From contig NZ_JBIWGZ010000007.1 of the NCBI RefSeq assembly GCF_044763875.1, forward strand, positions 1 through 64,000: DNA of 64,000 nt, given 5' to 3'. Under the pieces are notes generated by a model. The model was not told the DNA's origin and searched no databases. It worked only from the letters and a program-made list of their open reading frames with translations. How positions within the stretch are numbered: position 1 is the first letter of the stretch; every line of letters starts with the position of its first letter. A program made the position numbers and the translations under genes. Positions 1 to 8,511 of this stretch are shown in pieces. The DNA is from Rummeliibacillus sp044763875. Its GTDB lineage: Bacteria > Bacillota > Bacilli > Bacillales_A > Planococcaceae.

Positions 1-94
1 CACACCTGTTCCCATGCCGAACACAGAAGTTAAGCTCTTTAGCGCCAATGGTAGTTGGGGGCTGTCCCCCTGCGAGAGTAGGACGTTGCTAGGC
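1..94 (+). rRNA. rrf: 5S ribosomal RNA, 3' part
   Basis: The window opens inside a 5S rRNA gene. The segment reads from the conserved loop (CCCATGCCGAACACAGAAG) through to GAGAGTAGGACG and the closing GCTAGGC, which ends at about 94. Roughly the first 20-25 bases lie before the window. It is followed by a tRNA cluster, the usual layout of Bacillales rRNA operons, so 16S and 23S genes are expected just upstream. Confidence 0.95.
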
Positions 95-357
95 ACATTA
101 AGGTACTACTAATTTTATTGGTAGTATCTTTTTTTATATTGATATAATAAGAGAAGATTATATTAATGAACTATTTTATTCTAAAGAATATCATGTTTAT
201 CTAGAGCTCTTTATAAAGATTTATGGAAATAACTTGCTCCAATACACGTTTAAATTAAAAAAACAAAAAAATCTAATAACTTCTATAAAAACTACTTGCA
301 TGTTTTTAATATCCTGTTATAATAATAAATGTGTTAGAGGTAACATAATAATATTGT

Positions 358-434
358 TCCGAAGTAGCTCAGTTGGTAGCAGCATCTGACTGTTAATCAG
401 AGGGTCGCAGGTTCGAGTCCTGCCTTCGGAGCCA
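358..434 (+). tRNA. tRNA-Asn (GTT)
   Basis: Cloverleaf with acceptor TCCGAAG paired to CTTCGGA, a perfect T-stem GCAGG/CCTGC, anticodon loop CTGTTAA giving anticodon GTT, and an encoded 3' CCA. First tRNA of the seven-gene cluster behind the 5S gene. Confidence 0.95.
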
Positions 435-447
435 TTTTTTTGTCTGT

Positions 448-520
448 GCTTCCATAGCTCAGCAGGTAGAGTGCTTCCATGGTAAGGAAGAGGTCACCGG
501 TTCGAGCCCGGTTGGAAGCT
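448..520 (+). tRNA. tRNA-Thr (GGT)
   Basis: Acceptor GCTTCCA pairs with TGGAAGC; the anticodon stem CTTCC/GGAAG holds the loop ATGGTAA, anticodon GGT. The 3' CCA is not encoded (the gene is followed by TTTG), so it must be added after processing. Lies 13 bp after tRNA-Asn. Confidence 0.93.
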
Positions 521-640
521 TTTGAAACTTATAAACCGAAAAAATAAATAGATTAATTATTTTTTGTTTTAGGGTTGCAAAACTAATTGAAATGTGATAT
601 TATTATTCTTGTCCTGTTAAAGACATAAATTTTCTAAAAT

Positions 641-715
641 GGCCCCTTGGTCAAGCGGTTAAGACACCGCCCTTTCACGGCGGTAACACGAGTTCGAATC
701 TCGTAGGGGTCACCA
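641..715 (+). tRNA. tRNA-Glu (TTC)
   Basis: Acceptor GGCCCCT/AGGGGTC, anticodon stem CCGCC/GGCGG with loop CTTTCAC, anticodon TTC, encoded CCA. The 120-bp gap before it is the largest inside the cluster and could hold an internal promoter. Confidence 0.95.
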
Positions 716-742
716 CTTTTAATAATTACATATTAACAATTT

Positions 743-818
743 GGAGGATTAGCTCAGCTGGGAGAGCATCTGCCTTACAAGCAGAGGGTCGGCGGTTCGA
801 TCCCGTCATCCTCCACCA
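743..818 (+). tRNA. tRNA-Val (TAC)
   Basis: Acceptor GGAGGAT/ATCCTCC, anticodon stem TCTGC/GCAGA with loop CTTACAA, anticodon TAC, encoded CCA. Confidence 0.95.
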
Positions 819-825
819 CTGTTTC

Positions 826-909
826 GGAGGGGTAGCGAAGAGGCTAAACGCGGCGGACTGTAAATCCGCTCCTTCGGGTTCGGCAGTTCGAATCTGCCCC
901 CCTCCACCA
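826..909 (+). tRNA. tRNA-Tyr (GTA)
   Basis: 84-base tRNA with the long variable arm expected of bacterial tRNA-Tyr. Acceptor GGAGGGG/CCCCTCC, anticodon loop CTGTAAA (GTA), encoded CCA. Seven bases after tRNA-Val. Confidence 0.95.
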
Positions 910-914
910 TTTAT

Positions 915-989
915 TGGGGTATAGCCAAGCGGTAAGGCAACGGATTTTGATTCCGTCATGCCCTGGTTCGAATCCAGGTACCCCAGCCA
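915..989 (+). tRNA. tRNA-Gln (TTG)
   Basis: Acceptor TGGGGTA/TACCCCA, T-arm CTGG-TTCGAAT-CCAG, anticodon loop TTTTGAT (TTG), encoded CCA. Confidence 0.94.
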
Positions 990-1001
990 TTTTTATTTTA
1001 T

Positions 1002-1074
1002 GAGTCATTAGCTCAGTTGGTAGAGCATCTGACTTTTAATCAGAGGGTCGCTGGTTCGAATCCTGCATGACTCA
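1002..1074 (+). tRNA. tRNA-Lys (TTT), slightly irregular
   Basis: Acceptor GAGTCAT/ATGACTC and anticodon loop CTTTTAA (TTT) are standard. Two features are odd: the T-stem is GCTGG/CCTGC, leaving a central T-T mismatch, and the three bases after the discriminator A are TCA instead of CCA, so CCA would have to be made by the 3' processing machinery. Last gene of the cluster, directly before the terminator. Confidence 0.88.
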
Positions 1075-1089
1075 TCATTCATAAGATAT

Positions 1090-1125
1090 AACCTTCTTCT
1101 AAAATATTAGAAGAAGGTTTTTTTG
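1090..1125 (+). terminator. terminator of the rrn-tRNA operon
   Basis: Perfect hairpin AACCTTCTTCTA / TAGAAGAAGGTT followed by a T-run, 16 bases after tRNA-Lys. Confidence 0.9.
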
Positions 1126-1250
1126 TTGCTTTAATTTCCATGTCTTTTCCTCTCGCTGCAATTTTATCTAAAAGAGCAGCGTCTAAATAAATTCTTTCAT
1201 ATATTGTAATTTCCTTATAAATGAATCAATTTTATTTCAACACATTAACT

Positions 1251-1470
1251 TTTCCATATTCATATTTGGATGTTCCACTACAGACAGCGCTTTCACGGGC
1301 TTGGCTTCAATCTCCTTGTTGAATTCAGCATCGCTAACTTCGACTTAGTAGTGTAGCACTAACGTTCCTGCGGTGCTTTCAGCTCAAGCTTATTCCATAT
1401 GACTCTGAATGAACCTCGCACGAAGGAAATGCGAATGCATTTTCGAGGGCTCACCGTCGAAAGCGTTGCA
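1251..1470 (-). repeat. decayed copy of the GC-rich palindromic repeat family
   Basis: This GC-rich stretch stands out from AT-rich surroundings. Its first 60 bases match, with a few changes, the reverse complement of the repeat at 34006-34135 (shared blocks include TTTGGATGTTCC, GCTACAGAC/ACTACAGAC, CTTGGCTTCAATCTCC and CTTTCAG/GCTCAAGCTT). The right part has diverged. It fills most of the 570-bp gap between the tRNA terminator and rocF, which otherwise holds only AT-rich sequence and the rocF promoter. Confidence 0.7.
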
Positions 1471-1636
1471 ATGAAAAAAATAGATATCAATTAATATTCG
1501 TATATTTTATATGAATTTTGCATAATAAAATTGTTTCAAATAAAAGGATATAGACTTCTTTAAAATTCTTTTGCTTAAAGGATTCTATAATTTTTTAAAA
1601 TTTTTGAACTGAATAAAAATACAGAAAAATGTCTTG

Positions 1637-1666
1637 TTGAGCCATCAGCATTCCTGCCGTTACAAT
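1637..1666 (+). promoter_or_regulatory. candidate sigma-A promoter for rocF
   Basis: TTGAGC, 18 bases, TACAAT, 31 bases before the rocF start codon. The match is moderate and no AhrC/RocR site was recognised. Confidence 0.4.
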
Positions 1667-1696
1667 AGAATTAGATAACAAAGGGGGTATGACTTC

Positions 1697-2602
1697 ATGG
1701 AGTCATTAAAGATATCGATGATTGGGGTCCCTATGGATATGGGACAATTACGCAGAGGCGTAGATATGGGGCCAAGTGCAATTCGTTATGCAGGTGCTGT
1801 TGAGCGTTTAGTAGAGATCGGTCATACAGTAATAGATGAAGGTGACATCTATATTGATCACTCAAAGAAAGAGGAATCTCCAGATACAACATTAAGAAAT
1901 TTAGAGGCAGTTACTGATGCAAATACTAAACTAGCTCAAAAAGTTCATGAAGTAGTAGAGAAAGGAAGGTTTCCATTAGTATTGGGTGGGGATCATAGTA
2001 TTGCTATCGGTACATTAGCTGGCATATCAGATCACTATGAAAATTTAGGTGTTATTTGGTACGACGCTCATGCAGATATGAATACAAGTGAAACATCGCC
2101 TTCAGGAAATATTCATGGTATGCCATTAGCTGTTAGTTTAGGTCTGGGCCATGAAAGATTAGTCAATATTAGAGGATTTGCACCTAAAGTAAAACCAGAG
2201 AATATTGTGATTGTCGGTGCACGCTCAATTGACCAAGGTGAGAAAGAATTAATCTGTAAAACAGGAATCAAAGTATATTCTATGCATGAAATTGATCGCC
2301 AAGGAATGACGGATGTAATACAAGATGCCATTACATATTTAAAAAGTCAGAATGTAGATGGAGTCCATTTATCGTTAGACTTAGATGGTATTGACCCGAT
2401 CTATACTCCGGGAGTAGGAACTCCAGTACCAGGTGGTATTACGTACAGAGAAAGTCATTTAGCGATGGAAATGTTACAAGAGTCAGGTTTAATCACGTCT
2501 GCAGAGTTTGTTGAGGTCAATCCAATTCTGGATGAAAAAAATAAAACAGCTGATGTAGCGGTAGCTTTAATGGGCTCATTATTTGGTGAGACGCTAGTTT
2601 AA
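1697..2602 (+). CDS. rocF: arginase
   Basis: Hydrolyses arginine to ornithine and urea in arginine catabolism; a cytosolic binuclear Mn enzyme. All ureohydrolase motifs are present: GGDHS at residues 97-101, DAHAD at 123-127 and SLDLDGIDP at 226-234, which supply the metal-binding His and Asp residues, and a C-terminal EFVEVNP. The length of 301 residues is normal for bacterial arginase. The start follows AAGGGGG at a good distance. It is monocistronic: a promoter lies upstream and a strong terminator just downstream. Arginase next to sigW is an arrangement known from several Bacillus genomes, so the location is not unusual. Confidence 0.97.
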   Translation: MESLKISMIGVPMDMGQLRRGVDMGPSAIRYAGAVERLVEIGHTVIDEGDIYIDHSKKEESPDTTLRNLEAVTDANTKLAQKVHEVVEKGRFPLVLGGDHSIAIGTLAGISDHYENLGVIWYDAHADMNTSETSPSGNIHGMPLAVSLGLGHERLVNIRGFAPKVKPENIVIVGARSIDQGEKELICKTGIKVYSMHEIDRQGMTDVIQDAITYLKSQNVDGVHLSLDLDGIDPIYTPGVGTPVPGGITYRESHLAMEMLQESGLITSAEFVEVNPILDEKNKTADVAVALMGSLFGETLV

Positions 2603-2632
2603 AAAGGATGAGCGGTTTGCTCATCCTTTTTT
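2601..2632 (+). terminator. terminator after rocF
   Basis: Thirteen-base-pair stem AAAAAGGATGAGC / GCTCATCCTTTTT with loop GGTTT, ending in T residues. It overlaps the rocF stop codon. Confidence 0.9.
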
Positions 2633-2786
2633 ATATCTATTTAATAGGGTTAATCGCCGTCTGTAATACTGTCCATTTGTGGTTCTATGGCACTTCTAGC
2701 CACTAGCCCTTTATAGCTATTTTCAAAGTTTTACCATTAAAGTGGTGAAAATGAAAAAAGTTGTAAGAAATAGAAGGGAGTATTGG

Positions 2787-2855
2787 TATAATAAAAATAA
2801 TAATGTTTAAAAATGTGAAATAAAAATGAAACCAACTGAGGAATCGGTTCGTATA
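2787..2855 (+). promoter_or_regulatory. sigma-W-type autoregulatory promoter (plus possible sigma-A -10)
   Basis: TGAAAC at 2827-2832, 17 bases, CGTATA at 2850-2855: a full match to the sigma-W/ECF promoter consensus, 34 bases before sigW. This implies that sigW activates its own operon, as in B. subtilis. A second signal, TGG-TATAAT (extended -10) ending at 2792, could supply basal transcription; it has no good -35. Confidence 0.88.
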
Positions 2856-2888
2856 TTATAGGCAGCCGCATGGCGGAGGGGAAATCAC

Positions 2889-3452
2889 ATGGATGCGTTA
2901 ATCAACAAAAGAATAAAGCAAGTGCTGAAAGGTGACCAACATGCGTATTCAGATATTGTGAGCCTCTATCAGCAAAAAGTATATCAAGTATGCTACCGCA
3001 TGCTCAACAACCAACATGAAGCAGAAGATATAGCACAAGAGGCTTTTATACGTGCATATACAAACTTGCACACTTTCGATTTAAATAGGAAATTTTCTAC
3101 CTGGCTATTTCGTATCGCAACAAATTTGTGTATAGATCGCATAAGAAAAAAGAAACCAGACTATTACTTAGATGCACAAGTTACAGGTACGGATGGACTC
3201 GATATGTATTCTCAGATTTCTTCATCAGATCGACTCCCTGAAGAAGAGATTGAAAGAATGGAATTGCAAGAAAGAATTCAATATGAAATTAGTTGCTTGC
3301 CAGAAAAGTATCGAACAATCATAATCTTGAAGTATATTGAAGAATTGCCACTGCAAGAAATTAGCGAAATTTTGGATATGCCATTAGGAACAGTAAAGAC
3401 ACGTATTCACCGAGGGCGTGAAGCGCTAAGAAAGCAATTGAGCAATTTGTAG
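2889..3452 (+). CDS. sigW: ECF RNA polymerase sigma factor SigW
   Basis: Directs RNA polymerase to cell-envelope stress and antimicrobial-peptide resistance genes. The 187 residues contain sigma region 2 (about 20-90, with the EAEDIAQEAF segment and the TWLFRIATNLCID segment) and region 4 (about 125-180, with LPEKYR and the helix-turn-helix ending in GTVKTRIHRGRE). There is no region 1 or 3, as expected for an ECF factor. Start chosen after GGCGGAGGGG. The next gene, 12 bp on, encodes its anti-sigma factor, and an ECF promoter sits upstream, so the pair is an autoregulated operon. Confidence 0.96.
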   Translation: MDALINKRIKQVLKGDQHAYSDIVSLYQQKVYQVCYRMLNNQHEAEDIAQEAFIRAYTNLHTFDLNRKFSTWLFRIATNLCIDRIRKKKPDYYLDAQVTGTDGLDMYSQISSSDRLPEEEIERMELQERIQYEISCLPEKYRTIIILKYIEELPLQEISEILDMPLGTVKTRIHRGREALRKQLSNL

Positions 3453-3464
3453 GGGGTTTTCACT

Positions 3465-4085
3465 ATGAGTAAATGCCCTGAACATATCGTGCAATACATG
3501 CATGAATATCTAGATGGGGATATTAGCCGCGAACAAGAGCAAGAGTTGAAGTCATTTATGCGAAATTGTGATGATTGCCAAAAGCACATGCAAGAGTTAA
3601 CTAGAACAATCGCGTTCGTGAAAAGTGCAGCCGTTATTGAAGCGCCTCCAAATTTTGTAGAACAAGTAATGCAAAAACTTCCTAAAAGAAAGATGCGTAA
3701 TGGCATACAACGATGGATTCGTAGACACCCAATTTTAGTAGCAGCAGCAATGTTTTGCATTCTTATGAGTGCGTCACTCCTATCAGGTTATAAAAATGAC
3801 CAAGAATTTTCGTTTACAAAACAGCCGAATTTACAAGTACAAGGTCAAACGGTAATTGTTCCTGAAGGAGAGACTGTAAAAGGCGACATCGTTGTGAAGA
3901 ATGGCGATATTATTGTAAAAGGTGAAGTTGATGGGAATATTACAGTTATTAATGGTAAATATATGGCTTCTACTGCAAATGTCACCGGACAAATTGAGGA
4001 AGTTGACGAGGCTTTTGAATGGCTATGGTATAAAATTAAAAGTAGTGTGAAAAGTGCTTGGTCTTTTATTGATAAAAATGAATAA
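3465..4085 (+). CDS. rsiW: anti-sigma-W factor RsiW
   Basis: Single-pass membrane protein that holds SigW inactive until regulated proteolysis. N-terminal ZAS-type anti-sigma domain (about 1-60), transmembrane segment about 88-108, and an extracytoplasmic domain whose sequence (VPEGETVKGD, KGEVDGNITV, VTGQIEE) closely follows B. subtilis RsiW. The zinc motif is altered: CxxC is present (Cys35, Cys38) and Cys4 is kept, but the His expected four residues before the first Cys is Phe31. Metal binding may therefore be weakened. Cotranscribed with sigW. Confidence 0.94.
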   Translation: MSKCPEHIVQYMHEYLDGDISREQEQELKSFMRNCDDCQKHMQELTRTIAFVKSAAVIEAPPNFVEQVMQKLPKRKMRNGIQRWIRRHPILVAAAMFCILMSASLLSGYKNDQEFSFTKQPNLQVQGQTVIVPEGETVKGDIVVKNGDIIVKGEVDGNITVINGKYMASTANVTGQIEEVDEAFEWLWYKIKSSVKSAWSFIDKNE

Positions 4086-4202
4086 ACTAATTGAGAAGTC
4101 TGCTAACTTAATAGTGGGCTTTTCTGCTTCATACGGGCAGAAAGTAAGGTAGTTGTGCTATACTTGACGTATACGTACTCGCTAGAAAAGTGGGGGATCC
4201 AC

Positions 4203-5045
4203 ATGACTTTTATTAATGAATTTACACAGTTCACCAACAATCAATGGATAAGAATGGTATTAAACATCATTGATATTTTATTAGTATGGTTGGTCTTTTA
4301 TAATATACTTACATTGATTCGTGGCACAAAGGCCGTTCAGCTTTTAAAAGGTATTTTTGTGATCGTAATCATTCGAATTATTACCGTTTATTTAGGGCTA
4401 ACTACATTAGGCTGGATGACGCAACAAGTTATTGAATTTGGCTTTTTGGCGATCATCATTATTTTTCAACCTGAATTACGTAGAGCGTTGGAACAATTAG
4501 GGCGAGGAAAGTTGTTTGCTCGAAGTAATTTACAGGAAGAAGAAGAACAGGCCCGATTGATATCCGCCATGTCCAAATCTGTTAGTTACATGGCAAAACG
4601 ACGAATTGGCGCGCTTATTTCAATTGAAAGAGAAACAGGTTTAAATGATTACATTGAAACAGGTATTCCTATGTTCTCTGAAATCTCATCAGAGTTAATT
4701 ATCAATATTTTCATACCAAATACGCCGCTTCATGATGGAGCAGTAATTGTACAAAAAAATAAAGTAGCAGCAGCCGCCTGTTATTTGCCTCTCTCAGAAA
4801 GTCCATTTATTTCAAAGGAACTTGGAACACGTCATCGTGCAGCAATTGGTATTAGTGAAGTAACGGATGCTGTAACGATTATAGTGTCAGAGGAAACAGG
4901 CGCTATTAGTTTAACCATTAATGGTGATTTGCATCGTGATTTATCTATTGAAGAATTTGAGTCACGTTTACAGCGTGCATGGTTTGGCGAACCAACTGCT
5001 GCAATCAGTACCTCCAAATGGAACTGGAGGGGGGATAAAAAGTGA
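4203..5045 (+). CDS. cdaA: diadenylate cyclase CdaA
   Basis: Makes cyclic di-AMP from two ATP; membrane-anchored. 280 residues with three N-terminal transmembrane segments (about 18-90) followed by the DAC domain; the catalytic DGA (178-180) and RHR (210-212) motifs are intact. An upstream in-frame GTG exists at 4155, but the ATG at 4203 follows GTGGGGG at the right distance and matches the family length (273 in B. subtilis). The stop overlaps the start of cdaR. cdaA-cdaR-glmM is a conserved operon linking c-di-AMP to peptidoglycan precursor supply, and GlmM is known to inhibit CdaA. Confidence 0.96.
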   Translation: MTFINEFTQFTNNQWIRMVLNIIDILLVWLVFYNILTLIRGTKAVQLLKGIFVIVIIRIITVYLGLTTLGWMTQQVIEFGFLAIIIIFQPELRRALEQLGRGKLFARSNLQEEEEQARLISAMSKSVSYMAKRRIGALISIERETGLNDYIETGIPMFSEISSELIINIFIPNTPLHDGAVIVQKNKVAAAACYLPLSESPFISKELGTRHRAAIGISEVTDAVTIIVSEETGAISLTINGDLHRDLSIEEFESRLQRAWFGEPTAAISTSKWNWRGDKK

Positions 5046-6334
5046 TGGATAAACTAGTCGACAGTCCATGGTTTTTACGAATTACCGCACTTGTATTGGC
5101 ATTATTAATGTTCTTTACAGTGAGATCTGAAACAAGTCCAGGCAATAATACAACAACAACTTCTGACCGCCAAACTGAAGTAATTCATAACGTTCCTGTA
5201 AAAGTGCTTTATGATGACAAAAACTTAATTGTTACGGGTGTACCACAGACGGTTGATGTTTCCGTAAAGGGGCCATTAGCACTTGTATTACAAACGAAGG
5301 CGCTTAAGGATTATGAAGTTTACTTAGATCTAAGTAAAGAAACAATCGGAAAACACAAGGTTAAATTTAAATATAAGGGTTTTTCAGATAAGCTCCAAAT
5401 TCAAATTGAACCATCTACAATAGATGTATCTATAGAAGAAAAAGTCACACGGACCTTTAAAGTAGATCCTGACTTTAACGAAAGTCAATTAGCACCTGAT
5501 TATTTTGTAAAAACAATGACAGCGAATCCAAATGAAGTTACAGTTACTGGTGCTAAAAGTGTAGTCGACAGTATAGCTTATGTAAAAGCAATGTTATCAG
5601 GTGAATCCAGAGTGACAGAGTCCTTTACTAAGGAAGCACCTGTAAAAGTGCTAGATCGTGATATGAATAAATTAGATATTACAATTAGCCCTTCTACTGT
5701 GCAAGTAAAAGTTGACATTGGGGAGTATAATAAGGAAGTGCCGATTTCCTTAAATGTAAAGGGTAATCCAAAAGATAATTTAAAGGTAAAATCGTTGAAA
5801 GCTGATGCGAGCCATATTACGCTATTTGGACCAAAAGATGAACTTGAAAGAATAAGTTCATTGCCTGTTGATGTAGATGTTTCGAAATTAAAGAAATCTG
5901 ATTATGTCACAGTTAATTTGTCCAAACCATCCGGCGTGACAAAGCTATCAACTAATCAATTAAAAGTCCATGTTACACTAGACGAAACATTAAGTAGCAA
6001 CAAAAATGTAAATGATGAAACAACTAATAATCAAGAAACTACTAGTGCAACGGCATCTACAGCTACTGTTGACAACGTTAAAGTAAGTGTAAAAAATCTA
6101 GATAAAGAACAATTCGCCATTGATAATGAAACAAGTTATTATGTATCAGTATTTGTAACTGGCGATGAGCAAGAGATTGCGAACATAACAGCATCGGATA
6201 TTCAATTATATGTAGATGCAAAAGATGTGAAAGAGGGAACAAATACCTTGAAGATATTAGGTAGTAGTCCTGCGGGAACAACATGGAATGCCACTCCGAG
6301 TTCTATAAAACTAAAAATTAGTCAACTTTCATAA
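5045..6334 (+). CDS. cdaR: CdaA regulatory protein CdaR (YbbR-domain protein)
   Basis: Regulates the activity of CdaA from the outer face of the membrane. One N-terminal transmembrane segment (about 10-28) is followed by four YbbR repeats, the first beginning around residue 45, with a Ser/Thr/Asn-rich linker (about 315-340) before the last one. Length 429 residues against 483 in B. subtilis. GTG at 5042 and ATG at 5045 are both possible starts behind GGAGGGGGG; ATG is preferred. Start and stop codons overlap with cdaA, implying translational coupling. Confidence 0.94.
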   Translation: MDKLVDSPWFLRITALVLALLMFFTVRSETSPGNNTTTTSDRQTEVIHNVPVKVLYDDKNLIVTGVPQTVDVSVKGPLALVLQTKALKDYEVYLDLSKETIGKHKVKFKYKGFSDKLQIQIEPSTIDVSIEEKVTRTFKVDPDFNESQLAPDYFVKTMTANPNEVTVTGAKSVVDSIAYVKAMLSGESRVTESFTKEAPVKVLDRDMNKLDITISPSTVQVKVDIGEYNKEVPISLNVKGNPKDNLKVKSLKADASHITLFGPKDELERISSLPVDVDVSKLKKSDYVTVNLSKPSGVTKLSTNQLKVHVTLDETLSSNKNVNDETTNNQETTSATASTATVDNVKVSVKNLDKEQFAIDNETSYYVSVFVTGDEQEIANITASDIQLYVDAKDVKEGTNTLKILGSSPAGTTWNATPSSIKLKISQLS

Positions 6335-6383
6335 AAAAGTTCGTTAAAAAATTGCATACAGTTTTGAAGGAGAGAATAACAAA

Positions 6384-7736
6384 ATGGGTAAATATTTCGG
6401 AACAGACGGCGTCCGCGGAGTCGCCAATAGTGAGCTAACGCCTGAGTTAGCGTTTAAATTGGGACGTTTTGGTGGATACGTTTTAACGAAAGAAACCACA
6501 GATCGTCCGAAAGTATTAATAGGACGAGATACTCGTATTTCTGGTGAAATGTTAGAAGGTGCACTTGTTGCAGGCCTATTATCAGTAGGAGCAGAAGTAA
6601 TGCGTTTAGGTGTTATTAGTACACCAGGGGTTGCTTATTTAACAAGAGTAATGAGTGCTCAAGCGGGTGTGATGATTTCAGCATCTCACAATCCTGTAGC
6701 AGACAACGGCATTAAATTCTTTGGTCCAGATGGCTTTAAACTTTCAGATGCACAAGAAGAAGAAATTGAAGCTTTACTAGACCAAGAACATGATAATCTA
6801 CCGCGCCCTACTGGAGCAGATTTAGGTTCAGTTAGCGATTACTTTGAAGGTGGCCAAAAATACATTCAATATTTAAAACAAACTGTATATGAAGATTTTA
6901 CAGATATCCATATTGCATTAGACTGTGCTCATGGTGCAACATCATCATTGGCTACACATTTATTTGCAGATTTAGAGGCAGACTTATCAACAATGGGATC
7001 TTCTCCAAACGGTTTGAATATTAATGATGGCGTTGGTTCTACACATCCAGAAAAATTAGCAAATTTAGTAGTGGAAAAAGGTGCTAATGTAGGGTTAGCA
7101 TTTGATGGCGATGGTGACCGTTTAATCGCAGTTGATGAAAATGGGCAAATTGTTGATGGCGACCAAATTATGTACATCTGTGCTAAGCATCTACACGAAA
7201 AAGGTATGCTCAAACAAGATACAGTCGTATCAACAGTTATGAGTAATATGGGCTTTTACAAAGGTTTAGAAGAAAATGGCTTGCATAGCGTGCAAACTAA
7301 AGTTGGCGATCGTTATGTAGTAGAAGCTATGCGTGAAGGTAATTATAACGTTGGTGGCGAACAATCAGGCCATATCGTATTTTTAGACTATAACACAACA
7401 GGTGATGGTTTACTTACAGGTTTACAGTTAGTCAATACGATGAAAGAGACAGGCAAAAAATTATCAGAACTTGCTTCTGAAATGACAATTTTCCCACAAA
7501 AACTAATTAATGTTCGAGTTACTGATAAACATACTGTGAAAGAAAATGAAAAAGTAGCGGCAATTATTGCACAAGTTGAACAAGAAATGAATGGTGATGG
7601 ACGAGTATTAGTTAGACCTTCAGGTACAGAACCATTAGTTCGAGTTATGGTTGAAGCACCATCAAGTGAACTTTGCGAAACTTATTGCACACGAATTGTG
7701 GATGTCGTTCGTGAAGAAATGGAATTAAAGGATTAA
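6384..7736 (+). CDS. glmM: phosphoglucosamine mutase
   Basis: Converts glucosamine-6-phosphate to glucosamine-1-phosphate for UDP-GlcNAc synthesis. 450 residues with the catalytic phosphoserine loop ISASHNP (Ser101), the Mg-binding DGDGDR (about 240-245), the sugar-binding GGEQSGH and the phosphate-binding RPSGTEPLVR near the C-terminus. Third gene of the cdaA operon, 49 bp after cdaR, with AAGGAGAG before the start. A terminator follows at 7797. Confidence 0.98.
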   Translation: MGKYFGTDGVRGVANSELTPELAFKLGRFGGYVLTKETTDRPKVLIGRDTRISGEMLEGALVAGLLSVGAEVMRLGVISTPGVAYLTRVMSAQAGVMISASHNPVADNGIKFFGPDGFKLSDAQEEEIEALLDQEHDNLPRPTGADLGSVSDYFEGGQKYIQYLKQTVYEDFTDIHIALDCAHGATSSLATHLFADLEADLSTMGSSPNGLNINDGVGSTHPEKLANLVVEKGANVGLAFDGDGDRLIAVDENGQIVDGDQIMYICAKHLHEKGMLKQDTVVSTVMSNMGFYKGLEENGLHSVQTKVGDRYVVEAMREGNYNVGGEQSGHIVFLDYNTTGDGLLTGLQLVNTMKETGKKLSELASEMTIFPQKLINVRVTDKHTVKENEKVAAIIAQVEQEMNGDGRVLVRPSGTEPLVRVMVEAPSSELCETYCTRIVDVVREEMELKD

Positions 7737-7796
7737 TTCATTTACAACAAGGAATAGAAATCACAAATGAACGATTCCTTGATTAACATAGTTAAG

Positions 7797-7834
7797 GAGA
7801 TATTCTCACAGAACTTTTGAGGATATCTCTTTTT
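7797..7834 (+). terminator. terminator of the cdaA-cdaR-glmM operon
   Basis: Stem GAGATATTCTCA / TGAGGATATCTC (12 bp with one G-T pair) and a T-run. It separates glmM from the independently controlled glmS. Confidence 0.85.
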
Positions 7835-8142
7835 ATGTTGGCGCAGTTAAATTTGATTATTGGTATCTGAAAGGAATAGTTATTGTGCGCTTAGCGCGCT
7901 GGCACTGTGCGTAAAAGATTTTAACATAGACTTATGTTTAAAAATTCTTTCTTGCGGAAGGATATAAATTATAGGATAAAAATGAACTAAAACCACAAAG
8001 GACTTTTTTAATTGTAGATTAAGTAGGAATAGTAAAAAGGAATCTTTTTTATAAAAAATGCAACAAAACTGGAATTTGTTGCGTATTATATAATGATTAA
8101 TTATTTTTTGAAATTGTAAACCTTTTCAATGCATGTTTGTAA

Positions 8143-8171
8143 TTGACTATGAATGGTGTTTTCAGTATGAT
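8143..8171 (+). promoter_or_regulatory. sigma-A promoter of glmS
   Basis: TTGACT, 17 bases, TATGAT. It gives a leader of about 335 bases that contains the ribozyme. The stretch 7835-8142 between the glmM terminator and this promoter holds several small AT-rich hairpins but no gene that I can support. Confidence 0.75.
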
Positions 8172-8261
8172 GAAATTGCTATTGAATTTAAAAGGTCTAA
8201 CCTTTTCATTCGATTAGTATAATGCTAAGGAGGATCGTTTTGAAGCATGAAATCGGAAAAC

Positions 8262-8445
8262 AGTTATAGCGCCAGTACTGAAGAAATAGAGCGTACAATC
8301 TTCAGTAGACGAGGTGGAGGAGTATCGAATTTTCGGCGGATGCCTCCCGATCGACAATGCCCGATCGTTATCTTACTTTTAAATTACTCGAGCAATTGAG
8401 TAGACAAAGGAGTAAGAAGGCAAAATAGCAGCTACAATATTAATG
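8262..8445 (+). ncRNA. glmS ribozyme-riboswitch
   Basis: Self-cleaving RNA that senses glucosamine-6-phosphate and destroys the glmS message. The core is recognisable: the cleavage site A|GCGCC at 8268/8269, then GACGAGGTGGAGG, ATCGAATTTTCGG, CGGATGCCTCCCG, and the downstream P3/P4 hairpins. The exact 3' border is uncertain by some ten bases. It lies 70 bases before the glmS start, as in other Bacillales. Confidence 0.95.
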
Positions 8446-8511
8446 TACTTCGCCTATTTAGGGGAAGTAGATTTCTTGTGGCTAATTTTGCGAAGCTCGG
8501 AGGAAAAATAT

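Noticed and set aside
726..959. Open frame of 77 codons on the minus strand
   Set aside because: It runs across tRNA-Val, tRNA-Tyr and tRNA-Gln genes and has no ribosome site; it is a by-product of tRNA sequence.
8443..8511. 23-residue extension of GlmS
   Set aside because: The catalytic Cys must follow the initiator Met directly, and the extension lies in the end of the ribozyme leader.
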